The notes beneath the pieces are model-generated. The model did not search any database. It worked only from the letters and a program-made list of their open reading frames with translations, and was not told the origin of the DNA. Positions 1-8,113 of a stretch of 64,000 nt of DNA are shown in pieces. Made by a program: the position numbers and the translations under genes. The DNA is from Methylobacterium ajmalii (GTDB taxonomy: Bacteria; Pseudomonadota; Alphaproteobacteria; Rhizobiales; Beijerinckiaceae), in contig NZ_JACWCT010000142.1 of assembly GCF_016613415.1 (NCBI RefSeq), forward strand, positions 1-64,000, written 5' to 3'. Positions within the stretch are counted from its first letter, which is position 1. Each line of letters starts with the position of its first letter.

Positions 1-500
1 GCCTGCGGCGGCACGGCGCGCGGCGGCATCTGGACGGCGGCGGGCGCCGCGGTGGGCGCCGACACCGGCGCGAAGGCGGCCTGCACCATGGCGGCCTGGG
101 CGGCCGGCGTCATTCCGGGGTGACTCATCCCGGGCTGGGAGGTCATGCCGGCGGCCTCGCCGGGCACCGAGGCGCGGGCCTGGGCCAGGATGCCGCCGAT
201 GCGCGAGAGCACCTCGTCGCCGGCCCGGAGCTGGGTGGCGAGGTCGGCGTTGGTGCGCTCGGCGATGCGCAGGCGCTCGGCCAGGGTGCGGTCGCACTCG
301 GCGAGGGTGCTGCGCAGGCCCGAGATCGCCCGCTCGGCGGATTCGGTCGCCACCATCAGGTCGCCGATGGTCTGGCGCATCGCCGCCTCGTCGCCCTTGA
401 GGCGGGTGATGCGGCGGCCGAGACCGACCGACGTGGCGATGCAGGCGACGAGGAGGACCGCGACCAGGAGGTCGGCCAGGATGCTGACGATCAGGCTCAC
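1..500 (-). CDS. DUF6468-type flagellar-associated membrane protein (partial)
   Basis: The reading frame is open on the minus strand from a GTG at 500 to the window edge, so the C-terminus is missing. The first 25 or so residues form one hydrophobic segment (LIVSILADLLVAVLLVACIA), then a charged coiled-coil-like stretch (KGDEAAMRQTIGDLMVATES), then a Pro/Ala/Met-rich tail. This is the pattern of the DUF6468 family, which sits beside fliM and fliL in alphaproteobacterial flagellar clusters. Its exact role is unknown; a basal-body-linked inner membrane protein is an inference. It follows fliM by about 60 bases on the same strand, probably in one operon. The GTG start is preceded by GGAGCGAGG about 10 bases upstream. 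A competing ATG near 554 is in another frame and closes within 60 bases. Confidence 0.7.
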   Translation of the reverse strand, partial: MSLIVSILADLLVAVLLVACIATSVGLGRRITRLKGDEAAMRQTIGDLMVATESAERAISGLRSTLAECDRTLAERLRIAERTNADLATQLRAGDEVLSRIGGILAQARASVPGEAAGMTSQPGMSHPGMTPAAQAAMVQAAFAPVSAPTAAPAAVQMPPRAVPPQ

Positions 501-562
501 GACGCGGCCTCGCTCCGGTTTGTCGGCGACGGGATGGACGGGGATGCGGGGACGGGCATCGG

Positions 563-1777
563 CTAGCCGTCCTTGCGGTTCTGCATCGAGGCCTCGAAGG
601 CCGCGAAGGTGGTGCGCGAGCGGCGCAGGGGCCGCGTCACCTGCACGGCGATCGAATCGTCGAGCCGGCCGATCCGCCCTTGCGTCGTCGCCCAGTCGCC
701 GCAGCGCAGGGTGATGAGGTCGGCGGGCTTGGCATCGAACATGATGGTGTCGCCGACCTCAAGCGACAGGACCCGGCGCAGCGGCAGCGACATCTCGTGC
801 AGCACCGCCTCGACCGCGACGTCGGCCTGGAAGATCTCGGTGGCGAGGTGGCCTTCCCAGATGTGGTCGCGGCCGAGCTTCTCGCCCATGAAGCTCTGCA
901 GCAGCAGGTCGCGGATCGGCTCGATCGTGGCGTAGGGAAACAGGATCTGCAGGAGGCCGCCGCGGCCTTCCATGTCGAGCTTGAGGTCGATCAGGATCGC
1001 GGCGTTGGCCGGCCGGGTGATGGTGGCGAAGCGCGGGTTGGTCTCGATCCGGTCGATGAGGAAGCGCACCGGCGAGAGCGGCTGGAACGACGCCTCGAGG
1101 GCGCCCAGGATGATCTCGACCATGCGGCGCACGAGCTGCATCTCGATCGGCGTGAACGGCCGCCCGTCGAGGCGGATGCTCGTGCCGCCGCGCTTGCCGC
1201 CGAGCAGGAGGTCGAGGGTCGAGTAGGCGAGGTTCGACTCGACCGTGACGAGGCCCGAATTCTCCCAGGCGTCGGCCCGGAACACGCCGAGCAGGGTCGG
1301 CAGCGGGATCGCGTTCAGGTAGTCGCCGAAGCGCACCGAGGTGATGTTGTCGAGGGTGACCTCGACGTTGTCCTGGAAGAAGTTGCGCAAGGACGTCGAC
1401 AGCAACCGGATCATCCGGTCGAAGACGATCTCGAGCATCGGCAGGCGTTCGTACGAGACGACGCCCGAATCGACGATGGCCCGGATGCCGCCCGCGCCCG
1501 AGGCCGAGAGCTCGCGCAGCGAGAACCCGAGGACCTGGTCGATCTCCTCCTGGTTCAGGATGCGGTCGTTGCCGGCGAGCTCGGGGAGGTTCTCGGTCTC
1601 CCCCTCGTCGATCATGTTGGCCCATTCGGCCGCCATGTCGCTCGCCTGGGTGGCGGTGCCCTGCTCAGCGAGCGCCGCACCCCACTCGTCGGCGAGCGAG
1701 GCGTCGCCGCCTCCGCCCTGCTCGATCAGGGCGGAGGCCCAGTCGTCTTCGTCGATGGTGTCGTCGGGTCCGGCCAC
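563..1777 (-). CDS. fliM: Flagellar motor switch protein FliM
   Basis: FliM is a C-ring component that binds CheY-P and links the chemotaxis signal to rotor direction. The 404-residue product starts with an acidic, repetitive segment (residues 1-60, with repeated DEWGAAL/AEWANM-type units), where FliM normally carries its CheY-binding helix. The FliM core follows, with NDRILNQEEIDQVLGF near 70-85, and a C-terminal SpoA-type domain ends the protein (VGDTIMFDAKPADLITLRCG). The length is somewhat over the usual 320-350 because of the N-terminal extension. It lies 27 bases downstream of fliL and upstream of a DUF6468 gene on the same strand, matching the alphaproteobacterial order fliL-fliM. Identification is firm; the meaning of the extended acidic N-terminus is open. 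Confidence 0.95.
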   Translation of the reverse strand: MAGPDDTIDEDDWASALIEQGGGGDASLADEWGAALAEQGTATQASDMAAEWANMIDEGETENLPELAGNDRILNQEEIDQVLGFSLRELSASGAGGIRAIVDSGVVSYERLPMLEIVFDRMIRLLSTSLRNFFQDNVEVTLDNITSVRFGDYLNAIPLPTLLGVFRADAWENSGLVTVESNLAYSTLDLLLGGKRGGTSIRLDGRPFTPIEMQLVRRMVEIILGALEASFQPLSPVRFLIDRIETNPRFATITRPANAAILIDLKLDMEGRGGLLQILFPYATIEPIRDLLLQSFMGEKLGRDHIWEGHLATEIFQADVAVEAVLHEMSLPLRRVLSLEVGDTIMFDAKPADLITLRCGDWATTQGRIGRLDDSIAVQVTRPLRRSRTTFAAFEASMQNRKDG

Positions 1778-1804
1778 GGAAGCACCAAATCCTGCGAGAG
1801 AGGC

Positions 1805-2320
1805 CTATTGGATGATGAAGTCCTTGAAGAGCACGGCGTCGACCTTGGCGGGGTAGACCGCCACGTTGACCCGCCGCAGCAGCTCCTCGCGCAGGCGATA
1901 GGTGCCGCCGGCGGCCTCGAAGTCGCCGACGCGCAGCTCGCGCACGAAGACCTGGAACGTGTCCTCGACCCGCGGCATCAGCGGCTGGATCTCGGCCGCC
2001 ACCTTGGAGTCCCGCACCTCGAGGGCGACCTTCAGGCGCACGAAGCGCGGCTGGGTCTGCCCGGGCTCGGGCATCAGGTTCATGCTCATCTCGCGCACGT
2101 CCATGAAGGCGACCGGCAGCTTCTGCTCGGCGGCCGGCTTCTCGGCATGCGCGGCGCGGCTGCGCATCACCATGAAGCCGCCGCCGCCGGCGCCCGCGAC
2201 CAGCAGCACCGCCGCGCCGATCACGATCAGCTTCTTCTTGGAGCCGCCGGCGGGGGCGGCGCCGTCCTGGCCCTCCGCCTCGCCGTCGCCGGCCGGCGCA
2301 TTCTTCGGCTTCCTGGCCAT
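1805..2320 (-). CDS. fliL: Flagellar basal body-associated protein FliL
   Basis: FliL is a single-pass inner membrane protein that surrounds the stator and supports torque generation. The 171-residue product has a charged cytoplasmic N-terminus, one transmembrane helix at about residues 30-52 (KKKLIVIGAAVLLVAGAGGG), and a periplasmic FliL domain with the motifs FMDVREMSMNLMP and FVRLKVALEV. It ends with DAVLFKDFIIQ, typical of the family. It is the first gene of the leftward fliL-fliM-DUF6468 operon and diverges from flgF across a 281-base control region. I saw no clear sigma-54 promoter facing fliL. Confidence 0.93.
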   Translation of the reverse strand: MARKPKNAPAGDGEAEGQDGAAPAGGSKKKLIVIGAAVLLVAGAGGGGFMVMRSRAAHAEKPAAEQKLPVAFMDVREMSMNLMPEPGQTQPRFVRLKVALEVRDSKVAAEIQPLMPRVEDTFQVFVRELRVGDFEAAGGTYRLREELLRRVNVAVYPAKVDAVLFKDFIIQ

Positions 2321-2405
2321 CGCCCGCCGTCCAAATCCTTCGGAATGACCCGTTGCCGGGACAGGGCCGCAGAATGCGAGAAGACGGTTAACGCGCCGTT
2401 AAGGC

Positions 2406-2432
2406 GGCAATTTCTGCCTGGTCGAAACTGCC
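2406..2432. promoter_or_regulatory. ftr-like operator in the fliL/flgF control region
   Basis: GGCAATTTCTGCC (2406-2418) is a GGCA-N5-TGCC inverted repeat. A second, poorer copy GGTCGAAACTGCC follows at 2420-2432 with a good right half. The same GGCA-N5-TGCC form occurs upstream of flgI and flgE in this window. It resembles the Caulobacter ftr element bound by FlbD. It lies about 90-110 bases upstream of the flgF sigma-54 promoter, a normal enhancer position. Binding by FlbD is inferred. Confidence 0.55.
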
Positions 2433-2517
2433 GGGTCGGCACGAAACGACCCGTCCGGGCCGGCGCTCCGATTAACCAAGCATTTGCCTTAACTGAAGAA
2501 ATCCCGGTGCCCCGGCC

Positions 2518-2533
2518 TGGCACGGTGCCTGCG
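2518..2533 (+). promoter_or_regulatory. Sigma-54 promoter of the flgFGAH operon
   Basis: TGGCACGGTGCCTGCG keeps the invariant GG (-24) and GC (-12) at the required ten-base spacing and matches the TGGCAC half exactly. It stands 69 bases before the GTG start of flgF and points toward it. An ftr-like palindrome lies upstream, as expected for an enhancer-dependent promoter. Confidence 0.75.
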
Positions 2534-2601
2534 ATCACCATCCCGGGTCCGCCGCTGGGGAGCGGGGTGGCCCGCCACCACGCATCGTCGGGGAGTAGCC
2601 G

Positions 2602-3348
2602 GTGCAGAATGCTCAGTTGATCGGGCTCTCGTCCCAGATGGCCCTCGGGCGCGAGCTCGAGGTCATCGCCAACAACATGGCCAACGTCACCACGACGGGC
2701 TTCAAGGCGCGCACGACGCGCTTCCAGGAATACCTGATGCCGAAGGCGAGCGCGGAGACCTTCCAGCGCCCCGACCGGCGTCTGTCCTACGTCATCGATT
2801 CGGGTACGCCGCTCGACCTGTCGCAGGGGCCGGTCGAGGCGACCGGCAACCCGCTCAACGCGGCGATCCGCGGCGAGGCGTTCTTCGCGGTGCAGACGCC
2901 GCAGGGCGAGCGCTACACCCGTAACGGCGCCTTCGAGCTGAACGCGCAGGGGCAGATCGTGACGAGCGACGGCTACCCCGTCCTCGGCGAGGGCGGGCCG
3001 ATCCAGATCGGCCAGCAGGAGACCGGCCTCGGCCTCGGGCCCGACGGCACCGTGTCGACCAACCAGGGCACCCGCGGCAAGTTGCGCCTCGTCACCTTCG
3101 CCAACCCGCAGGGTCTGACGAATGCCGGGTCGAACCTCTATTCCTCGAACACCCCGGCCCAGCCCGCCGGCCCGCAAGGGCGGATCGAGCCCGGCGCGCT
3201 CGAGCGCTCGAACGTCCGCCCGGTCGTGGCGATGAGCCGGATGCTGGAGGTGAACCGCACCTACCAGCTCGTCTCCGACACGGTGTCGCGGCTCGATTCC
3301 CTGCGCGGCCAGGCGATCCAGCGCCTCGCCGACGTCGGCAACGCTTGA
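2602..3348 (+). CDS. flgF: Flagellar proximal rod protein FlgF
   Basis: FlgF is a rod subunit of the flagellar axial structure, exported by the flagellar type III system. The 248-residue product begins with the rod/hook N-terminal motif (ELEVIANNMANVTTTGFKAR) and has the FlgEFG central signature GEAFFAVQTPQGERYTRNG. The C-terminal motif NRTYQLVSDTVSRLDSLRG completes the axial coiled coil. The start is GTG at 2602, preceded by GGGGAG at 2590-2595. It is the first gene of flgF-flgG-flgA-flgH, all closely spaced or overlapping. The sigma-54 promoter at 2518 and the ftr-like element at 2406 suggest mid-class flagellar expression. Confidence 0.95.
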   Translation: MQNAQLIGLSSQMALGRELEVIANNMANVTTTGFKARTTRFQEYLMPKASAETFQRPDRRLSYVIDSGTPLDLSQGPVEATGNPLNAAIRGEAFFAVQTPQGERYTRNGAFELNAQGQIVTSDGYPVLGEGGPIQIGQQETGLGLGPDGTVSTNQGTRGKLRLVTFANPQGLTNAGSNLYSSNTPAQPAGPQGRIEPGALERSNVRPVVAMSRMLEVNRTYQLVSDTVSRLDSLRGQAIQRLADVGNA

Positions 3349-3363
3349 AGGGGAGCCTGAACG

Positions 3364-4155
3364 ATGCGCGCGCTCTACGCCGCCGCCACCGGCATGGCGG
3401 CCCAGGAACTCAACGTCCAGGTCATCTCGAACAACATCGCGAACCTGCGCACCACCGGCTACAAGCGCCAGCAGGCGCATTTCCAGGATCTGCTCTACCA
3501 GAACCTGCGCCGGGCCGGCACCGCGACCTCGGACCAGAACAACCAGCTGCCGGCGGGCCTCGCCATCGGCTCGGGCGTGAAGACGACCTCGACCGCCCGG
3601 GTGATGTCGCAGGGCACCCTGACCTCGACCGAGAAGACCTACGACATCGCCGTGCGCGGCGAGGGCTTCTTCCAGGTCACGATGCCGGACGGGCGCACCT
3701 CCTACACCCGCGACGGGTCGTTCGACCTCGACGCGCAGGGGCAGATCGTGACCCGCGAGGGCTACCTGATGAACCCGAACATCACGGTGCCGAACAACGC
3801 CACCGCGGTCACCATCAGCGCCTCGGGCATCGTGCAGGCGCAGATCCCGGGCCAGACCGCGCCGCAGAACCTCGGCCAGATCCAGATGGCGCGGTTCGTC
3901 AACAAGGTCGGCCTCGAATCGATCGGCGACAACCTGTTCGTCGAGACCCTGGCTTCGGGCCCGGCGATCACCGGCAATCCCGGCACCGACGGGTTCGGCA
4001 ACCTGCAGCAGAGCTACCTCGAGGAGGCCAACGTCAACGCGGTCTCGGAGATCTCGTCGCTGATCGCCGCGCAGCGCGCCTACGAGATGAACTCGAAGGT
4101 CGTGACCGCCGCCGACCAGATGCTCTCCACCACCTCGCAGATGTTCCGCGGATGA
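3364..4155 (+). CDS. flgG: Flagellar distal rod protein FlgG
   Basis: FlgG forms the distal rod that crosses the periplasm. The 263-residue product matches the family in length and motifs: MRALYAAATGMAAQ at the N-terminus, VISNNIANLRTTGYKR, the central GEGFFQVTMPDGRTSYTRDG, and the C-terminal EEANVNAVSEISSLIAAQRA. It lies 15 bases after flgF with GGGGAG upstream of the ATG. Its stop codon overlaps the flgA start (ATGA), which implies translational coupling. Confidence 0.96.
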   Translation: MRALYAAATGMAAQELNVQVISNNIANLRTTGYKRQQAHFQDLLYQNLRRAGTATSDQNNQLPAGLAIGSGVKTTSTARVMSQGTLTSTEKTYDIAVRGEGFFQVTMPDGRTSYTRDGSFDLDAQGQIVTREGYLMNPNITVPNNATAVTISASGIVQAQIPGQTAPQNLGQIQMARFVNKVGLESIGDNLFVETLASGPAITGNPGTDGFGNLQQSYLEEANVNAVSEISSLIAAQRAYEMNSKVVTAADQMLSTTSQMFRG

Positions 4156-5225
4156 GCGCCCCGATGACCCACACGGCTCTTCCCGCCCCCACCCTGCGTT
4201 CGCCCGCAGCGCGCCGCGCCCTCCTCGGCGCCGGCATCCTGTCGCGCACCGCGCTGACGCTGGTGGCGCTCGGGTTCCTCACCCTGCCGGTCCTGGCCGT
4301 CGAGGTCCCGCGCCTCGCGATCAAGGGCGACATCACCGCCGAGCGCGACGTGATCACCCTGGGCGACCTCGTCTCCGGCGCCCCCCCGGCGCTCGCCCAG
4401 AAGGCGCTGTTCCGGGCCCCGGCGCTCGGCACCTCCGGCACCATCCAGGTCCGGCGCATCGTCGAGGCCACCGCCGGCCTCGGGCTCGACGCGCCGGAGA
4501 GCGGCGGCCGGCTGCAGATCTCGGTCCAGCGCGCGGCCCGCCGCATCGGCGCCCCGGAGATCGAGGGCGCCGTGAAGGCGGTACTCGCCAAGCAGCGCGG
4601 CTTCGACGTCGGCTTCGTCACCATCGCGTTCGACGGCGAGGCCCCGGTCCTGACCGTGCCGCCGGACCTCGTGAGCGCGGTGACCGCCCAGGAGGTCACC
4701 TACGATCCGCGCAGCCGCCGCGTCACCGCGCTGGTGGTGGTGGGCGAGCGCCAGTCCTCGCTGCGCGTCGCCGGCCAGGTGGTCGAGATGGCCGACGTCG
4801 CGGTGCTGACCCGCGCCATCGCCCGCGGCGAGACCCTGAACGCCGCCGACGTGGCGGTGGAGCGCCGGCCCCGCGACGGCCTGCCGGCCGACATCGCCGC
4901 CGACCCGGCCGCCTTCCTCGGCCAGGTGGCGCAGAAGCCCCTCGGCGCCGGCACGGCGTTGCGCGCGGCCGAGCTGACCCGGCCCGACCTCGTCGCCCGC
5001 GGCGAGGCGGTGACCATCGTGTACGAGACCCCGGGCGTCGCCCTGGCGCTGCGCGGCCAGGCCCGCGAGGGCGGGCCCCTCGGGGCGGTGATCGGGGTGG
5101 TCAACCCGGTCTCCAAGAAGGTGATCCAGGCCACCGTGATCGGCCCCGGCCGCGTCACCGTGGCGCCGATCGTGCCGGTGACGGCGGCGGCCCCGGCCGC
5201 CCGCCTCGCCGCGGCCCAGCCGTGA
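4152..5225 (+). CDS. flgA: Flagellar P-ring assembly chaperone FlgA
   Basis: FlgA is a periplasmic chaperone needed to polymerise FlgI into the P ring. The ATG at 4152 overlaps the flgG stop and gives 357 residues. Residues about 20-50 form a long export signal with hydrophobic core (ALTLVALGFLTLPVLA). The mature part begins with the LAIKGDITAERDVITLGDL segment. The C-terminal SAF domain carries LTRAIARGETLNAADVAVERR and ends with LRGQAREGGPLGAVIGVVNP and VIGPGRVTV. The protein is longer than enterobacterial FlgA (about 220) because of an extra N-terminal domain, usual in Rhizobiales. Confidence 0.92.
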   Translation: MSAPMTHTALPAPTLRSPAARRALLGAGILSRTALTLVALGFLTLPVLAVEVPRLAIKGDITAERDVITLGDLVSGAPPALAQKALFRAPALGTSGTIQVRRIVEATAGLGLDAPESGGRLQISVQRAARRIGAPEIEGAVKAVLAKQRGFDVGFVTIAFDGEAPVLTVPPDLVSAVTAQEVTYDPRSRRVTALVVVGERQSSLRVAGQVVEMADVAVLTRAIARGETLNAADVAVERRPRDGLPADIAADPAAFLGQVAQKPLGAGTALRAAELTRPDLVARGEAVTIVYETPGVALALRGQAREGGPLGAVIGVVNPVSKKVIQATVIGPGRVTVAPIVPVTAAAPAARLAAAQP

Positions 5226-5236
5226 GGAGGCACGCC

Positions 5237-5983
5237 GTGACCGTCTCCCGCCTCTCGCGCCTCGCCCTCCTGGGTCTCGCCGGCGCGCTGCTCGCCGGCT
5301 GCAACACCGTCGACCGCCTCCAGAACATCGGCGCGACGCCGACCCTCTCGGCGATCGACGACCCGACCGCCCAGCCCGGCTACCGCCCGGTGCGGCTGCC
5401 GATGCCGGACGTCCAGCCGGTCTCGTACGCGTCGAACTCGCTGTGGCGCACCGGCTCGCGCGCCTTCTTCAAGGACCAGCGCGCCGCCAAGGTCGGCGAT
5501 CTCGTGACGGTGAAGATCAACGTCACCGACAAGGCCAACCTCAACAACGAGACCAAGCGCTCGCGCTCGAACAGCGAATCGTTCGGGATGCCCAACGCCT
5601 TCGGCCTCGAGACCAAGACCAAGCTCCTCGCCGGCATGGACCCGGCCAAGATGCTCGCCACCGACGCCACCACCACCAACGACGGCGCCGGCTCGGTCCA
5701 GCGGGCCGAGACCGTGACCACCAACGTGGCGGCGATCGTCACGCAGGTCCTGCCGAACGGCAACCTGGTGCTGGAAGGCCGCCAGGAGATCCGCATCAAC
5801 TTCGAGGTACGCGAACTGATCGTCGGCGGCGTGGTGCGGCCCGAGGACATCGAGTCCGACAACACGATCGATTCGAGCAAGATCGCCCAGGCCCGCATCG
5901 CCTATGGCGGCCGCGGCCAGATCACCGACGTGCAGCAGCCGCGCTACGGCCAGCAGTTCCTCGACGTCGTGCTGCCGTTCTAG
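5237..5983 (+). CDS. flgH: Flagellar L-ring lipoprotein FlgH
   Basis: FlgH is the outer membrane lipoprotein that forms the L ring. The chosen GTG at 5237 is preceded by GAGGAGG at 5225-5231, a much better ribosome site than that of an in-frame GTG at 5222. The product is 248 residues with a lipoprotein signal ending in the lipobox LAGC. Family motifs include SLWRTGSRAFFKDQRAAKVG, the LTVKINVTDKA-type strand, NLVLEGRQEIRINFEVREL and a C-terminal GRGQITDVQQPRYGQQ. It is the last gene of the flgFGAH operon and is followed by a strong terminator hairpin. Confidence 0.95.
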   Translation: MTVSRLSRLALLGLAGALLAGCNTVDRLQNIGATPTLSAIDDPTAQPGYRPVRLPMPDVQPVSYASNSLWRTGSRAFFKDQRAAKVGDLVTVKINVTDKANLNNETKRSRSNSESFGMPNAFGLETKTKLLAGMDPAKMLATDATTTNDGAGSVQRAETVTTNVAAIVTQVLPNGNLVLEGRQEIRINFEVRELIVGGVVRPEDIESDNTIDSSKIAQARIAYGGRGQITDVQQPRYGQQFLDVVLPF

Positions 5984-6085
5984 CGAACGGTTGCCGGTCC
6001 GGCGAAAGGTGCCGTCCCACCCGGACGGTCCCCGAGAATCCCGCACCGGGGGGCACGCTCCCCCCTTGAGTCCCCCGGTCGCGGC

Positions 6086-6122
6086 GCGGCCCCGGCACTT
6101 CCCGCCGGGGCCGCTCTCGTTT
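6086..6122 (+). terminator. Terminator hairpin after flgH
   Basis: GCGGCCCCGGC (6086-6096) and GCCGGGGCCGC (6104-6114) form a perfect 11-bp stem with a 7-base loop, followed by TCTCGTTT. It stands about 100 bases after the flgH stop and would end the rightward flgFGAH transcript. Confidence 0.75.
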
Positions 6123-6483
6123 CCATGGCCGGCTTCAGCGTGGCCTGAACGCGAACGGCCGGGATGCCGGCTTGCGCCCGGCCCCGGCCGTCGGATCGTC
6201 ATGCCTAATGGACCAGACCGCGCTGCAGCTCTCCCCTGCAGCAAGGCTGTCCGGGGGGAAACACGAATGCCGCGTCCGCCCGCTCCCTTTTGAGAGAGGG
6301 GCCTGGCGATCAATTCTCAGCGAGAATTGTTCCTGGACAGCCCTGCATTCTTGCGGGCGAGCGGCGCGCGAGGAAATCCCGCTGCGCCTGCTCCGTCCCG
6401 AATCGGGCTTGCATACCGGCATACCGGCATGGAACGGGCCTGCCCGTGCTCCATTGGGACGCGCGCCTCGGGGGCGCGGAGCC
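6123..6483. other. Intergenic stretch between flgH and dksA
   Basis: I see no gene with homology or good coding features here. It holds a perfect palindrome (6311-6329) and a short CGCGCC-tcggg-GGCGCG hairpin at 6462-6478 that could end the leftward dksA transcript, though no T run follows. Confidence 0.4.
6311..6329. repeat. 19-bp palindrome
   Basis: CAATTCTC-AGC-GAGAATTG is a perfect 8-bp inverted repeat with a 3-base centre. It is unusually AT-rich for its surroundings. It could be an operator, or a hairpin at the end of the dksA transcript. No matching start codon lies close by on either strand. Confidence 0.6.
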
Positions 6484-6903
6484 TCAATCGTCCCGGTACA
6501 CCCGCTCGCGCCGCTCGTGGCGCTCCTGGGCCTCGAGCGACAGCGTCGCGATCGGGCGGGCTTCCAGGCGCTTGAGCGAGATCGGCTCGCCGGTCTCCTC
6601 GCAGTAACCGTAGGACCCGTCCTCGATGCGCGAGAGCGCGGCATCGATCTTGGCGATCAGCTTGCGCTGCCGGTCGCGGGCGCGCAACTCGATCGCCCGA
6701 TCGGTCTCCGACGAGGCGCGGTCAGTCAGGTCGGGATGGTTCTCGTTCTCGCTCTGCAGCGCTACCAGGGTGTCCTGGGCCTCGCGCAGAATGTCTTGCT
6801 TCCACCCCTGGAGCTTGCGGCGAAAATACTCTCGCTGACGCTCGTTCATGAAGGGCTCGGCGTCATTGGGGGCATAGCCCTCCTCGATCACGATCTTCGC
6901 CAT
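6484..6903 (-). CDS. dksA: RNA polymerase-binding transcription factor DksA
   Basis: DksA binds the secondary channel of RNA polymerase and works with ppGpp to reset transcription during starvation. The ATG at 6903 gives 139 residues, close to the usual 140-150. The coiled-coil part includes FMNERQREYFRRKLQGWK and ends at the tip region with DRASSETDRAIELRARDR. The C-terminal globular part reads DGSYGYCEETGEPISLKRLE. Only one of the four zinc-finger cysteines of E. coli DksA is present (YGYC), so zinc binding of the classical type is unlikely; this is common in alphaproteobacterial DksA. It is transcribed away from the SGNH/MBOAT genes, but on the same strand. Confidence 0.93.
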   Translation of the reverse strand: MAKIVIEEGYAPNDAEPFMNERQREYFRRKLQGWKQDILREAQDTLVALQSENENHPDLTDRASSETDRAIELRARDRQRKLIAKIDAALSRIEDGSYGYCEETGEPISLKRLEARPIATLSLEAQERHERRERVYRDD

Positions 6904-7063
6904 CGCGCCCCTCGGATAACCGATGTTGTCAAGACCGCGGCCGATGTGATGGCCGTGGCCCACTTGGCGCTGCCCTATAATAGAGCCCGCACGCCACCAC
7001 AATGTCTGAACCTCGGCACGCAAGGAGCGGACCAGGGGACGGCGCCCCCCTGCGGCAAACGTG

Positions 7064-8101
7064 TCACGGTCGAGGCGCTTCTGCGCCCTCGCCTCGCGGT
7101 ACCGCGAGGGCGGCGGCGATATCGGCCTCGAGGCGTCGGGCGAGGGGCTGGCGGTAGTGGGTGGCGTCGAAGAACAGGGCGGGGTCGTGCGTCTCGGGCC
7201 GATCGCCGGACCAGTCGACCACCCGGCCCCGCGGCGCCACCGCCGCCGCCAGCGCCGCCCGGCAGGCGGCGGAGGCCGCCGCCCGGGGCGTGCCCGCCCG
7301 GTCCTGCGCCGGGGCGTGGACCGGCGGAAAGACCACGACCAGCCGGGTCGCGGGATCGAGGCCCCGCGCCAGGGCACGCAGTCGCTCGGCGGCCGGAAAG
7401 GCGGGTCCGCCCGAGTTCGGATCGGGGTCGTCCGGCGCGCGCCGGGTGCGGAACCCCTCCCAGCCCGGCCCGTCGGGGGCGCCGAGGGCGAGGTAGTCCG
7501 GCTCGTAGTCCCAGTAGCCGTCCGGCGCCGCCCGGCGCGGGGCCTTGCGCGAGGCCCAGCCGATGCGGTTGACCACCTCGGCGGCGACGCGGATGCGCAG
7601 GAGCCCGCGCAGGTAGCCGAGGGCGTCGTCGGCGAGCAGCCAGGACGGGAACGGCTTCAAGGGCGGCAGGGCGGGATCGCCGGTGCACCAGGCCGAATCG
7701 ATCCCGAGCACCAGGGCACGCGCGTGCGGGTGATGGCGCAGGAAGTACCCGGCGACGAGAAGCTGCTCGCCCGGGCCGGTGCCCGGCACGGAGAGCTGCA
7801 CGAACGGGATCCCGGTCGCCTCGCGCAGGCGGGCCGGGGCGACGAGCTGGATGTGCGAGTTGCCGACGATCGCCGCCGTGAAGGCCGGGTCGCGGCCCCG
7901 GCTCGCCGTCGCGGTGCGCGGCCCCTGCGGGCGCACGCCGTCGCGGGCGAGGAGCCGGGGCCGGCCGGTGTCGTAGGGGTCGACCGCCAGCGCCAGGGCG
8001 AGGTAGCCGGCGAGCAGGAGGGCGGCGGCGGCCACGAGGGTGACGGCGAAACGCCGCCAGGCGGCGGGTGCGGTGGTCGCGACCGAGGGGTCAGCGCGCA
8101 T
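7064..8101 (-). CDS. SGNH-hydrolase-like protein paired with MBOAT acyltransferase
   Basis: The 345-residue product has an N-terminal signal anchor at about residues 15-40 (FAVTLVAAAALLLAGYLALA) and an extracytoplasmic domain. It carries the GNSH motif (AAIVGNSHIQL, about residues 78-88) typical of AlgX/AlgJ-type SGNH proteins. A C-terminal FFDATHYRQP gives a candidate catalytic Asp and His. Such proteins work with MBOAT membrane acyltransferases to acetylate exported polysaccharides. It starts 12 bases after the stop of the MBOAT gene on the same strand, which supports a two-gene operon. The substrate is not evident; its place within the flagellar region invites but does not prove a surface role linked to motility. 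Confidence 0.7.
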   Translation of the reverse strand: MRADPSVATTAPAAWRRFAVTLVAAAALLLAGYLALALAVDPYDTGRPRLLARDGVRPQGPRTATASRGRDPAFTAAIVGNSHIQLVAPARLREATGIPFVQLSVPGTGPGEQLLVAGYFLRHHPHARALVLGIDSAWCTGDPALPPLKPFPSWLLADDALGYLRGLLRIRVAAEVVNRIGWASRKAPRRAAPDGYWDYEPDYLALGAPDGPGWEGFRTRRAPDDPDPNSGGPAFPAAERLRALARGLDPATRLVVVFPPVHAPAQDRAGTPRAAASAACRAALAAAVAPRGRVVDWSGDRPETHDPALFFDATHYRQPLARRLEADIAAALAVPRGEGAEAPRP

Positions 8102-8113
8102 CGGATCGGCCCC

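Noticed and set aside
2321-2405. Sigma-54 promoter facing fliL
   Set aside because: No GG-N10-GC element with a TGGCA half was seen on the minus strand in the control region.
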